From assembly GCF_024509055.1 (NCBI RefSeq), contig NZ_JANINM010000321.1, positions 1-33,351 of the forward strand: DNA of 33,351 nt. The letters run 5' to 3'. Positions within the stretch are counted from its first letter, which is position 1. Every line of letters begins with the position of its first letter. The position numbers and the translations under genes are program-made. The stretch is from Mesorhizobium sp. (lineage in GTDB: Bacteria; Pseudomonadota; Alphaproteobacteria; Rhizobiales; Rhizobiaceae). Positions 22,867-30,045 of this stretch are shown here, one piece after another. The notes beneath the pieces are model-generated. The model had not been told where the DNA came from. It searched no databases and saw only the letters and a list, made by a program, of their open reading frames with translations.

Positions 22867-23168
22867 CACTTCCTCCATTTTTGAGGTCGTCTTTTTAGAG
22901 CAAGCAATCGACGCCGGACGGCGCCCGATGGGATGCGGGCCAGCGGACCATCGGCGGACCCGCGCGTTAACCATCGTGGGCGCATTAGGTTCCGAACGAT
23001 CTTCGCTTTTTGATTGGGCATTTATCAGCGGCGAGAAAGGCCCGCCCATGCCGGTAGGCGGGCCTCCGGCCGATTGGTTGCCACGCTTGTTTCAGCCAGG
23101 GCTGGAACCTAGCGGAGAGTGGGTGCCAGTGCCTTAACCTGTGTTATGCGGCCACGCCCTCATCGCAT
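22867..23168. other. Gap between the two DUF982 genes
   Basis: 302 bp with no supportable gene. It contains the probable terminator of the right-hand DUF982 gene (23038-23065) and, at 22969-22993 on the minus strand, GGAAC-N16-GGTT, which differs by one base from the EcfG-type promoter pattern and is placed correctly to drive the left-hand DUF982 gene. Confidence 0.4.
23038..23065 (-). terminator. Hairpin terminator of the right-hand DUF982 gene
   Basis: AGGCCCGCC (23038-23046) and GGCGGGCCT (23057-23065) form a perfect 9-bp stem with a 10-nt loop. On the minus strand it is followed by TTCTCGCC, a weak T-tract. It lies about 105 bp past the stop of the gene at 23169-23414. Confidence 0.5.
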
Positions 23169-23414
23169 CTATTCCACCAGCAGATGCGCCGCGCGGGCGG
23201 CGCTGACGAAGGCGTCCCTGGCATTGTCGGCGGGAACGTCGCCGCTGATCGCCCGGCGGCAGGTGCGGACCGCGGCGCTGTGTAGCGGGCTGCCGGCGTC
23301 GCGCCACTGTCCCGTCAGCAATTCGATGGCCTGCTGCGCATTGGAGATGTGACGGATCGAGCCCGTTACGCCGACGGCGACCTCGACCGGCTTGGAAAAC
23401 CATCCCTGGATCAT
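23169..23414 (-). CDS. DUF982 protein (copy 2)
   Basis: An 81-residue DUF982 protein, a diverged paralogue of the one at 22624-22866: WFSKPVEVAV at the start, AQQAIELLTGQWRDAGSPLH (about 26-45), CRRAISGDVPADNARDAFVSA (about 52-72) and ARAAHLLVE at the end. I chose the ATG at 23414 (MIQGWFSKP) because DUF982 proteins normally begin a few residues before the Trp-Phe pair; an ATG at 23435 (MPKGFLPM) is the alternative and neither has a strong ribosome binding site. Function is unknown. Confidence 0.72.
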   Translation of the reverse strand: MIQGWFSKPVEVAVGVTGSIRHISNAQQAIELLTGQWRDAGSPLHSAAVRTCRRAISGDVPADNARDAFVSAARAAHLLVE

Positions 23415-23573
23415 TGGAAGAAACCCTTTGGGCATTGCAACCAAGACAAACGCACAGGTCGCCGGGGTGGTTTCATCCCGATATTTCAACAGGATGTGAT
23501 GCCGGGCACGTTACCCGCCGGCTTCCGCCACCGCAGAGATGGTTAAAATTTTATCTTTTGTTACGATCAGCAG

Positions 23574-23599
23574 GGAACCAGCGGGCGGACTGCGGCGTT
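23574..23599 (+). promoter_or_regulatory. EcfG-type (general stress response) promoter candidate
   Basis: GGAAC (23574-23578), 17 bp, then CGTT (23596-23599) is an exact match to the alphaproteobacterial EcfG/RpoE2 promoter pattern GGAAC-N16/17-CGTT. The expected transcript start (about 23606-23609) coincides with the ATG at 23608, so the mRNA would be leaderless or use the next in-frame ATG at 23626. Confidence 0.4.
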
Positions 23600-23607
23600 T
23601 GCGGGCG

Positions 23608-23841
23608 ATGATCAAGCATACCTTCATGGCAATCATCCTCGTCCAGATCGCGGTCGCCGCAGCGACCACGACCGAAGTTTTGTGGGTTGGTGCCAATCCC
23701 GTCGTCGCGGCTCCGATCACGGCAATCGATATCGGGATCGGGCAGGTTCTGCCGGCCACACCGGCTCAGTCGGACGCCAGGCTGCAACGCTCCAGCTTCC
23801 TGGTGCTTGATCCCGAATCCGCGCAAGCCCGGATCGACTGA
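23608..23841 (+). CDS. Small probable exported protein
   Basis: A possible 77-residue protein with an N-terminal hydrophobic stretch (MIKHTFMAIILVQIAVAAAT) that could be a signal peptide or single membrane anchor, then a Pro/Ala/Ile-rich segment and a polar C-terminus. I do not recognise a family. From this ATG onward the codons end mostly in G or C, as in real genes here, while the 23 codons before it (from an in-frame ATG at 23539) are AT-ending, so I prefer 23608. There is no clear ribosome binding site. It converges with the small minus-strand gene ending at 23850, eight bases away. Confidence 0.45.
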   Translation: MIKHTFMAIILVQIAVAAATTTEVLWVGANPVVAAPITAIDIGIGQVLPATPAQSDARLQRSSFLVLDPESAQARID

Positions 23842-23849
23842 GTCCGCGA

Positions 23850-24044
23850 CTACCGTCCAAGCGGCTTTCGCGACAGCTCGACGAGTTCCGCCTCGTCGGT
23901 GATACCAGCCATGTAGTTGGCGAGGATGCGCGAGGCGCGCGCCTCTTTCTGCTCCTCCGTTTCTCCAGCGACGCGCCCACTCTCGAAGACACGACCGAGC
24001 AGGGCCGTCTCGGCGGGAGTGAATGTGCTTCGCTCGTTGGGCAT
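23850..24044 (-). CDS. Small hypothetical protein
   Basis: A 64-residue soluble, acidic, helical protein (for example FTPAETALLGRVFESGRVAG at about 8-27 and ILANYMAGITDEAELVELSR at about 41-60). I do not know a named family. The start is convincing: GAGGAGAAGGCC precedes the ATG at 24044. Such small proteins occur in rhizobial stress-gene regions, but nothing in the sequence assigns a function. Confidence 0.62.
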   Translation of the reverse strand: MPNERSTFTPAETALLGRVFESGRVAGETEEQKEARASRILANYMAGITDEAELVELSRKPLGR

Positions 24045-24482
24045 GGCCTTCTCCTCGAGCCCGTTTGTCCCGTTTCTATCCCGGCTAATATTAGCACGGT
24101 TTCGGGTTCTTGGGTGAGACCTTCGGCGGTTTGCCCGTTCGTCCAGCCTGGACCCGGCCCCGCCGCGAACCCCCAAACCAGATGGCCGCGACTGCCCGCC
24201 GCGAGGCAAATATCCGTTCGTCCTCGCTATATCCTTGCTGAAACAACGAAGCGCTGATACTCATTAGCAGCGCGGAATTTTTCAGAGTCTGCGCCGGCTT
24301 GCGTCACGCGACAACGCGGAGCATGCTGTCCGAGACCAGAATCCTGACGTGGTGGCAACCGGGTTACGTAAGGTTCTGGTCGAACAAGAAGCAAGGGGCC
24401 GGTTTCCGATTCCGCGTCGGGAAAGGCCCACCAAATGCTCTGGAACTCTGGTGCCATTTTGCCCCCATGGCCTCGGAAGAGC
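24045..24482. other. Gene-free stretch before the NolR-like gene
   Basis: 438 bp with no supportable gene; open frames on either strand overlap the regulator or lack start signals. It holds a NolR-box-like sequence (24263-24278) that overlaps a small hairpin, GCGCTG (24251-24256) with CAGCGC (24268-24273) followed by GGAATTTTT, a weak plus-strand terminator shape with no obvious gene to terminate. Confidence 0.4.
24263..24278 (+). promoter_or_regulatory. Possible NolR box upstream of the NolR-like gene
   Basis: ATTAG-N9-AT fits the published NolR operator pattern (A/T)TTAG-N9-A(T/A). It lies about 205-220 bp before the ArsR/NolR-like gene and could be an autoregulatory site. The motif is short and degenerate, so one chance match in a gap of this size is quite possible. 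Confidence 0.3.
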
Positions 24483-24860
24483 ATGAACATGGGGAAATCT
24501 ATGGTCACGAAGAAACTAACCGCCAACGCAGAAAGCGCCGCCGCGTTTCTTGCGGTGATGGGCAACGAGAAGCGTCTGCTCATCATGAACTACCTGGCCG
24601 AGGGCGAACTGTCGGTCGGCACGCTTGCCGACAAGGTCGAACTCAGCCAGTCGGCACTCTCCCAGCATCTGGCCAAACTGCGCAGGTTTGGCCTGGTCGA
24701 TACCCGCCGCGACCGCCAGATGGTCTACTACTCCTGCAAGTCCTCAGCGGCGATCGAGCTGCTGTCGCTTCTCGATGGCCTGCTGGCCACTGAGAAGCCG
24801 CTGGCAGGCGAAGCTCGGCAGGCTTTCGTCGAGAGGATGCGGCGGCCGCAGGCCGCCTGA
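24483..24860 (+). CDS. ArsR-family regulator, NolR-like
   Basis: A 125-residue winged-helix regulator of the ArsR/SmtB family. Residues about 43-72 form the helix-turn-helix (LSVGTLADKVELSQSALSQHL, then LRRFGLV), followed by the wing DTRRDRQMVYYS. The metal-sensing ELCVCDL motif is replaced by ELSVGTL with no cysteine, so it is probably not a metal sensor. The pattern KRLLI..L..GELSVG.LADKV.LSQSALSQHL.KLR...LV.TRRD.Q..YYS is very close to rhizobial NolR, the repressor of nodulation and conjugation genes, but a paralogue of that group is equally possible. Three in-frame ATGs (24483, 24489, 24501) are possible starts; the first has GGAAGAG and the last GGGGAAA before it. The coding end forms a GGCGGCC/GGCCGCC hairpin at 24841-24857. 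Confidence 0.82.
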   Translation: MNMGKSMVTKKLTANAESAAAFLAVMGNEKRLLIMNYLAEGELSVGTLADKVELSQSALSQHLAKLRRFGLVDTRRDRQMVYYSCKSSAAIELLSLLDGLLATEKPLAGEARQAFVERMRRPQAA

Positions 24861-25099
24861 TCGGGCGATAACCGGCAAAACCGGAAACGACTTTCCGTTC
24901 CGGAATTGCGCACCAGTCGGACGAGGCCGGGGGGCCTTCGTCTGATGTCGCGCCTGGAAGCCGCCACTCGACCATCCCGCGGCCTCGCCGTTCGCGCCGC
25001 GTCAATTGGTCGAAGTCTTACGAATTCTTAATTTAGCGGTCACAAGTCTGCCAGGAAGGCCTTCGAAACAGGGGAACCTGTCGAACGGAGCCGCGCGGA

Positions 25100-25645
25100 A
25101 TGGCCGTCAACACCTACACATCCACCCAGAAGTTCTTGCACTGGGCGCTCTTCGCGCTCGTTCTTCTGCTCTATGCCCTGACTTATGGCGACGCCTTCTA
25201 TTCCCGCGGGGATCCGGCGGTCGCTTTCTTCTGGCGTCTGCACATTTCGTTCGGCCTGCTTCTGGCCGCGTTCGTCGCCTGGCGCGTGGTGCTGCGCGGC
25301 ATGAGGGGAGCGCCCGGACTTCCCGCGGAAATGTCGGCGCCTGAGCAGGCGGCGGCGAAGATTGGGCACTTCATCCTCTACGCGCTGCTCATCGCTATTC
25401 CTGTGCTCGGCATCCTCTTGACCTGGTTCAGGGGCGATGCTCTGAGCTTCTTCGGCCTGTTCACGATTCCGGCCCCGTTTGCTCCGGACAGGACCACCGC
25501 GCGCACCATTCGCGAGCTTCATTCGCTCTGTGCCAACGGCATCTTGATCATGGCCGGCATCCATGCGCTCGCCGCGCTCTACCACCATTTCATCCGCAGG
25601 GACGGCGTCCTGACGAGAATGCTTCCGGCCGGGCGCGAGGGCTGA
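25100..25645 (+). CDS. Cytochrome b561 (di-heme membrane protein)
   Basis: A 181-residue inner-membrane cytochrome b561 of the bacterial CybB type, with four membrane helices (about 11-30, 45-65, 88-110 and 140-163). It should carry two b-type hemes and move electrons between quinol and a periplasmic acceptor such as superoxide, as described for E. coli CybB. Candidate heme ligands are His14 (FLHWALF), His48 (RLHISFG), His141 (ELHSLCAN) and His155 (GIHALAALYHH); the spacing between the last two, 13 residues apart, is the usual one. The ATG at 25100 follows GGAG by nine bases. It lies 239 bp after the ArsR-type gene on the same strand, so shared transcription is possible but not obvious. Confidence 0.88.
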   Translation: MAVNTYTSTQKFLHWALFALVLLLYALTYGDAFYSRGDPAVAFFWRLHISFGLLLAAFVAWRVVLRGMRGAPGLPAEMSAPEQAAAKIGHFILYALLIAIPVLGILLTWFRGDALSFFGLFTIPAPFAPDRTTARTIRELHSLCANGILIMAGIHALAALYHHFIRRDGVLTRMLPAGREG

Positions 25646-25940
25646 GTCGCTTCGGTCGGGCGCTTTGCCGGGCCACCTGTCAGAGACGCAAACCCGGTGC
25701 GCAGCACCCCGGCACCAAGGCTCCGGATTTCATCACATTTCCTTGAGATGGCGGTTACCGGCGGAACCAAACGCGACGTAAGTATATGATATTGCGAACC
25801 TTTTTAGGTAGGCTTCTGGTGCCCGAAATTCAAAGTTTACGGATTTGTATATCGCCCGCCCGGCCGTCGTTGGCTAATCTTGCAGGCGATCCACACCCCC
25901 GGATCACGTGATGGGTCGAACTTCCACTTCGGCGCCTCAC

Positions 25941-25980
25941 GAGGCCCGCCGAACCCAGGAACGGCGGGCCTCTTTATTTT
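25941..25980 (+). terminator. Strong rho-independent terminator (plus strand)
   Basis: GAGGCCCGCCG (25941-25951) and CGGCGGGCCTC (25962-25972) form a perfect 11-bp stem with a 10-nt loop followed by TTTATTTT. It could end the cytochrome b561 transcript with a long 3' UTR, or an independent small RNA. Confidence 0.85.
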
Positions 25981-26000
25981 CTGACATACGCATTTTTTCG

Positions 26001-26081
26001 GAGCTTGCGTCAGGCCGCGCGTCTGGCCGGTTCATCGCGCAAGCGACGAACCGCTCCGTCATTTCGTTCTGACGCAAGCTC
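26001..26081. repeat. Nested palindromic element (REP-like)
   Basis: Outer arms GAGCTTGCGTCAG (26001-26013) and CTGACGCAAGCTC (26069-26081) are a perfect 13-bp inverted repeat. Inside lies a second hairpin: CGGTTC-A-TCGC (26028-26038) paired with GCGA-C-GAACCG (26043-26053) with a single mismatch and a GCAA loop. The element ends 15 bp from the stop codon of the ABC permease. On the minus strand it is followed by an A-run, not a T-run, so it does not look like an ordinary terminator. Confidence 0.6.
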
Positions 26082-26096
26082 GGGACAGGAAGCGCC

Positions 26097-26906
26097 TCAG
26101 GCTTTTCCCGAGACCGACCGGGTGACGACGCTGCGCACCGCGAGCACCATCACGGTGATGGCGATCAGGATCACCGAAAGCGCGGCGATTGCCGGGTCGA
26201 TGTTGTCGCGCAGGCCCATCCACATCAGGCGGGGCAGGGTGATGGCGTTCACCGAGGTGATGAACAGTGTCACGCCGATCTCTTCCCAGGAGAGCACGAA
26301 GGACAGAAGCAACGCGGTGACGATGCCGAACTTGATGTTGGGCATGATGACGCGCGTCGCGCGCTCCCAGACGCTGGCGCCGAGACCGCGCGCGGCCAGA
26401 TCGATGCGCCGGTCGAGCTGGCTGAGCGAAACCAGGATGAGCACGGTGGCGAAGGGCACCGTCATCACCGAATGCGCCATGGCTACGCCGAGCCAGGTGT
26501 CGTAGCCGAAGAAGGACGTGAGGCCGGAGATCGAGGTGAGCAGGAAATAGAGCGTCACCGCCGAGACCACCGGCGGCACCACCATCGGCAGCAGCACGAA
26601 GCCGACGAGGGCAGCCGTGAAACGCGGCTGGAACATCCACACGCCGAGGCTGAAGGTGAGCGCCAGGACGGTCGAAATGATGCTGCTGACGACGCCGATC
26701 CGAATCGACAGCACGATGGAATCCAGCCAGCGCGGATCCTCGATCAGCGAGCGGTAGTGGCGCAGCGACAGCTCGCCCGTCGGCATGGTCAGCATGCGGC
26801 TCGGGGTCAGCGAGACCGGGATGACCGCAAGCAGCGGCATGAGCAGGAACAACGCCACCAGGACGGCGAGGATGAGCGACACGGGGCCAGGGCGGTAGGT
26901 GGGCAT
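26097..26906 (-). CDS. ABC transporter permease (PotC-like)
   Basis: A 269-residue inner-membrane permease of the spermidine/putrescine (PotC) type with about six helices. The ATPase-docking EAA loop is visible around LAARGLGASVWERATRVIMPNIKFGI (about 170-195). It is the last gene of a four-gene minus-strand operon (ATPase, binding protein, two permeases) and starts 4 bp after the preceding permease stop, so the two are co-translated. The N-terminal helix (about 9-31) has the usual PotC start. Its stop lies next to the palindromic element at 26001-26081. Confidence 0.88.
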   Translation of the reverse strand: MPTYRPGPVSLILAVLVALFLLMPLLAVIPVSLTPSRMLTMPTGELSLRHYRSLIEDPRWLDSIVLSIRIGVVSSIISTVLALTFSLGVWMFQPRFTAALVGFVLLPMVVPPVVSAVTLYFLLTSISGLTSFFGYDTWLGVAMAHSVMTVPFATVLILVSLSQLDRRIDLAARGLGASVWERATRVIMPNIKFGIVTALLLSFVLSWEEIGVTLFITSVNAITLPRLMWMGLRDNIDPAIAALSVILIAITVMVLAVRSVVTRSVSGKA

Positions 26907-26910
26907 CGAG

Positions 26911-27744
26911 CTACACCAGCTGCTTTGGTTTGACGTAGCGGAAGAGCAGCGCCATCAGCGCGCCGACGAACACCACCAGCACGACGCTGATCGCCGCGCC
27001 CAATCCCCAATCCGGGCTCTGGAAGATGCGCAGGTAGATCAGTTCCGCGATCATCACGCTGCGGCCGCCGCCGAGGATGGCGGGGGTGACGAAGAAGCCC
27101 AGCGAGAAGACGAAGACGATGAGCGCCGAGCCGATGATGCCGGAGCGCGTCATGGGCACGAACACCGTCCAGAAGGTGCGCATGCGGCTGGAGCCCAGAC
27201 CGCGTGCCGCGAGCAGCACCCGCTCGTCCAGGCTGCGCATGGCCGAAGCCAGCGGAAACACCGCGAAGGGGATGAGGAAATGCGACATGCCGACGATGAC
27301 GCCGAATTCGTTGCGCACCAGCGTCAGCGGTTCGGAGATAAAGCCGATCGATTGCAGCCAGGTGTTGATCAGGCCACGGTTGGAGAGCAGCGCCACCCAG
27401 CCGAAGGCGCGCGTCAGCACCGAGATCCAGAACGGCACCAGGATGCAGAATTCGGCAAGCACGCGCTGCGCCGGGCTGCCGCGCACCCACACCACGGTGA
27501 TGGCGTAGGCGGCGGTGACCGAGACGACGGTGACGATCGCCGCGATGCGCAACGTGCGGATGAACACCGATTGCACGAGGTCGTCGGTGAGCAGGGCATG
27601 GTACTGGCCAAGGCCGGGCGTCGGCAGGGTGAAGCTCCACTTCACCACGCCGAGGAATGGCCAGGCATAGGCAAGGATCAGGAACAGGAGCAGCGGCGCC
27701 ATCAACAGCGCCGCGCCCGTCCTGTCGGAGAGGGTGCCTCTCAT
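26911..27744 (-). CDS. ABC transporter permease (PotB-like)
   Basis: A 277-residue inner-membrane permease of the PotB type, partner of the PotC-like protein encoded after it. There are about six helices, the first at about 10-30, and the docking loop is LAARGLGSSRMRTFWTVFVPMTRSGII (about 183-209). The gene lies 22 bp after the binding-protein gene and 4 bp before the second permease, within one operon. Confidence 0.88.
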   Translation of the reverse strand: MRGTLSDRTGAALLMAPLLLFLILAYAWPFLGVVKWSFTLPTPGLGQYHALLTDDLVQSVFIRTLRIAAIVTVVSVTAAYAITVVWVRGSPAQRVLAEFCILVPFWISVLTRAFGWVALLSNRGLINTWLQSIGFISEPLTLVRNEFGVIVGMSHFLIPFAVFPLASAMRSLDERVLLAARGLGSSRMRTFWTVFVPMTRSGIIGSALIVFVFSLGFFVTPAILGGGRSVMIAELIYLRIFQSPDWGLGAAISVVLVVFVGALMALLFRYVKPKQLV

Positions 27745-27766
27745 CGGTAAGAAAACCCCAGCCCGA

Positions 27767-28879
27767 TCAGGCCGAGATGATCTTGGTGTATTCGTCGAGC
27801 GCCGCGCCGTAGTTCTTGGCGTACCACTCCATGTCGAGCGGGATCTGCTTGGTCATGTTCGCCGGATCGACCGGGTTGATGCGCTTCTTGTCGGCCGGGA
27901 TCAGCGCGTCGGTGGCCGGGTTCGCCGGACCCTGTCCAAGCTTGTCGAACATCACCAGTTCCTTCTGCGGGTCCTGGGTGCTGGCGATGAACTTCATCGC
28001 CGCGTCCTTGCCACCTGGGTTGTTCTTCAAGACCGCCAGCGCGCCGGGCGAGATCAGGCCCTGGTCCCAGATGAACTTGATCTGGCCGCCGGAGTCCTGC
28101 TCGATCAGCGAGGCGCGTGTCGACCACACGATCGCCATCGAGGCTTCGCCGTTGAGCAGCACGCTCTGGCTTTCGGCGCCGCCGCCCCAATAGGAGACGA
28201 CGTTCTCCTTGAAGGCCGCGATCTTGTCATGGGCGCGCTTCAGATCGAGCGGATAGAGCGAAGCGGGCGCCACGCCATCGGCGAGGAGCGCCGCTTCCCA
28301 GCTCGACACGCCCCACTTGTAGAGCGAGCGCTTACCCGGGAATTTCTTGACGTCGAAGAAGTCGGCCATGCCAGTCGGCGCGTTCGAGCCGAATTTTTGC
28401 GAGTCGTAGGCGATCACATAGGAGAAGAAATAGGTGGACGCCGCGTATTCCCAGCCGAAGCCAGGCCGCATCTTGCTCTTGTCGACGATCTTGTAGTCGA
28501 TCGGCTCGAGCATGCCCTGGCCGCCGAGCGTGATGGCCGAGAACGGATCGACGTCGACGAGGTCCCAGGTCGGCGCGCCGCTCTTGTACTGCGCCGCGAT
28601 CGCGCCCTCCGTCGGGCCCGAGCCGTCCATCTTGACCGGGATGCCGGTGTCCTTGGTGAAGGCCTGGCCGTAGGCGGCGTCATAGGCCGTGATGGCGTCG
28701 CCACCCCAGTTGACCAGCACCAGCCCCTTCGACTCGGCGAAGGACCGGGTCGAGCGCAGCAGCATCGGCGTGCCGGCAAGCACGAGGCCCGCGAGTTGCG
28801 CGAACTGGCGGCGCGAGATCTCGCCGCGCTTTGCCCTTTCGGACAGGTTCTCGATTGCGGTTTTCTTGGTGTCGTTCAT
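27767..28879 (-). CDS. ABC transporter substrate-binding protein (PotD-like), Tat signal
   Basis: A 370-residue periplasmic binding protein of the spermidine/putrescine class. The long, charged N-terminal region followed by SRRQFAQLAGLVLAG (residues 23-37) is a twin-arginine leader, so it is probably exported folded. The mature part starts LVLVNWGGDAITAYDAAYG (about 53-71) and has typical PotD-like features, such as DLVDVDPFSAI (about 106-116) and SYVIAYDSQKF (about 152-162). The ligand is not evident: the key Asp/Glu positions that fix polyamines in PotD cannot be confirmed by eye. The ATG at 28879 is preceded by AAGGGGAA. The gene lies 71 bp after the ATPase gene, in the order ATPase, binding protein, permease, permease. 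Confidence 0.88.
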   Translation of the reverse strand: MNDTKKTAIENLSERAKRGEISRRQFAQLAGLVLAGTPMLLRSTRSFAESKGLVLVNWGGDAITAYDAAYGQAFTKDTGIPVKMDGSGPTEGAIAAQYKSGAPTWDLVDVDPFSAITLGGQGMLEPIDYKIVDKSKMRPGFGWEYAASTYFFSYVIAYDSQKFGSNAPTGMADFFDVKKFPGKRSLYKWGVSSWEAALLADGVAPASLYPLDLKRAHDKIAAFKENVVSYWGGGAESQSVLLNGEASMAIVWSTRASLIEQDSGGQIKFIWDQGLISPGALAVLKNNPGGKDAAMKFIASTQDPQKELVMFDKLGQGPANPATDALIPADKKRINPVDPANMTKQIPLDMEWYAKNYGAALDEYTKIISA

Positions 28880-28950
28880 GTCAGTTCCCCTTGTTGTCGT
28901 TGATCTGGTCCGGAAGCCGGTGCGGCGAATTCAGGCCGCAGCAGCGATGC

Positions 28951-30045
28951 TCATTGTCCTCCGTCCGGAAGGAGGAAACCCTTTTCGGCCGGCCAGGTCA
29001 GCCAGACCGAATTGCCTTTGCTGAGCGCCGCGGCCGCAACCTCGTTCGGCACCGAGACGGTGACCTTGGCGCCCTGGCGCGTGGTGAGGTCGAGCTTGGT
29101 CGCGGCGCCGAGATAGGTCGAGGCGACGGCGGTGGCGGCAATGCCGTTCTCGCCGGCCGAAGCTTCAGGCGCGATCGACATATGCTCGGGCCGGATGGCG
29201 AGGATGGCGTCACCCTTGATCGCCTCGGCCTTGCAGCGCATGTTGACCGCGCGATCCTCGCACAAGCCTGTCGCGCCATTGTCGGCGGGCTTCACGCCCT
29301 TCACCGGCAGCATGTTGATCTCACCCAGGAACTCGGCGACGAAGCGGTTGGCCGGGCGGTCGTAGACCTCGTCCGGCCTGCCGACCTGCAACAGCTTGCC
29401 GTGGTTGAAGATGGCGACGCGCGAGGACAGCGCCAGCGCCTCGCTCTGGTCATGGGTGACGAAGACGAAGGTGGTGCCGGTCTCCTGGTGCAGCCGCTTC
29501 ATCTCGGCCTGCATCTGGCCGCGCAGGCTCTTGTCCAGCGCCGAAAACGGCTCGTCGAGCAACAGCACGCCCGGCTCGAACACCAGCGCGCGGGCCAGCG
29601 CCACGCGCTGCTGCTGGCCGCCGGAAAGCTGCGACGGCAGCTTCTTCTCGTGGCCCTTGAGGCCGACGCGCTCGACCATGTCGGCGACGCGTCGCTTGAT
29701 CTCGGCGGCCGATTTCTTGCGCACCTTGAGCGGGAAGGCGATGTTCTGCTCGACGCTCATATGCGGAAACAGCGCATAGCCCTGGAACACCATGCCGGCG
29801 GCGCGCTGCTCGGCCGGGCGATCGGTGATGTCGGCGCCGTCGCTGAAGAGCTTGCCCACGCTCGGCTGCACGAACCCGGCCAGGATCATCAGGAAGGTCG
29901 TCTTGCCCGAGCCCGAAGGCCCAAGCAGCGTCAGGAACTCGCCGCGGCCGATATCGAGCGAAAGATTGTCCAGCGCACGGAAAGAGCCAAAGCTCTTGCC
30001 GATCCCGACTGCCTTTATTTCCGCCGCCCGGCCGGGTTGCTGCAT
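28951..30045 (-). CDS. ABC transporter ATP-binding protein (PotA-like)
   Basis: A 364-residue ABC ATPase of the PotA/MalK group, with a C-terminal regulatory TOBE-type domain (about 275-360). Walker A is GPSGSGKTT (42-50), the Q-loop is Gln88 (MVFQGYALFP), the signature is LSGGQQQR (140-147), Walker B is LLLDEPFSALD (161-171) and the H-loop is FVTHDQSEAL. The first gene of the operon: GAGTGAGGAAAGAGG precedes the ATG at 30045, and the promoter must lie in the 30046-30241 region. The cargo is an unidentified organic cation or similar compound; Fe(III) and other uses of this ATPase group are possible, but the PotD-like binding protein makes an organic substrate more likely. Confidence 0.9.
   Translation of the reverse strand: MQQPGRAAEIKAVGIGKSFGSFRALDNLSLDIGRGEFLTLLGPSGSGKTTFLMILAGFVQPSVGKLFSDGADITDRPAEQRAAGMVFQGYALFPHMSVEQNIAFPLKVRKKSAAEIKRRVADMVERVGLKGHEKKLPSQLSGGQQQRVALARALVFEPGVLLLDEPFSALDKSLRGQMQAEMKRLHQETGTTFVFVTHDQSEALALSSRVAIFNHGKLLQVGRPDEVYDRPANRFVAEFLGEINMLPVKGVKPADNGATGLCEDRAVNMRCKAEAIKGDAILAIRPEHMSIAPEASAGENGIAATAVASTYLGAATKLDLTTRQGAKVTVSVPNEVAAAALSKGNSVWLTWPAEKGFLLPDGGQ

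Larger units (their letters stand above)
25646..26096. other. Gene-free stretch with orphan terminator and palindromic element
   Basis: 451 bp between cytochrome b561 and the minus-strand ABC permease, with no protein gene. It contains a strong plus-strand terminator at 25941-25980, almost 300 bp past the cytochrome stop, preceded by AT-rich sequence (about 25780-25850) with TATAT-like hexamers and a 10-bp palindrome ATCACGTGAT (25903-25912). This makes about 25850-25980 a small-RNA candidate. A nested palindromic element follows at 26001-26081. Confidence 0.45.

Noticed and set aside
23511..23759. Minus-strand frame of 82 codons opposite the small exported-protein gene
   Set aside because: The plus-strand frame has the better codon pattern from 23608 on and a hydrophobic leader; the minus-strand one has neither.
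24227..24586. Minus-strand frame of 119 codons overlapping the NolR-like gene
   Set aside because: It overlaps the start of a well-supported regulator and has no ribosome binding site, although its N-terminal part looks slightly hydrophobic.
27734..28903. Plus-strand open frame of about 390 codons over the binding-protein gene
   Set aside because: Antisense to a PotD-like gene with a complete Tat leader and ribosome binding site; composition is typical of a shadow frame.
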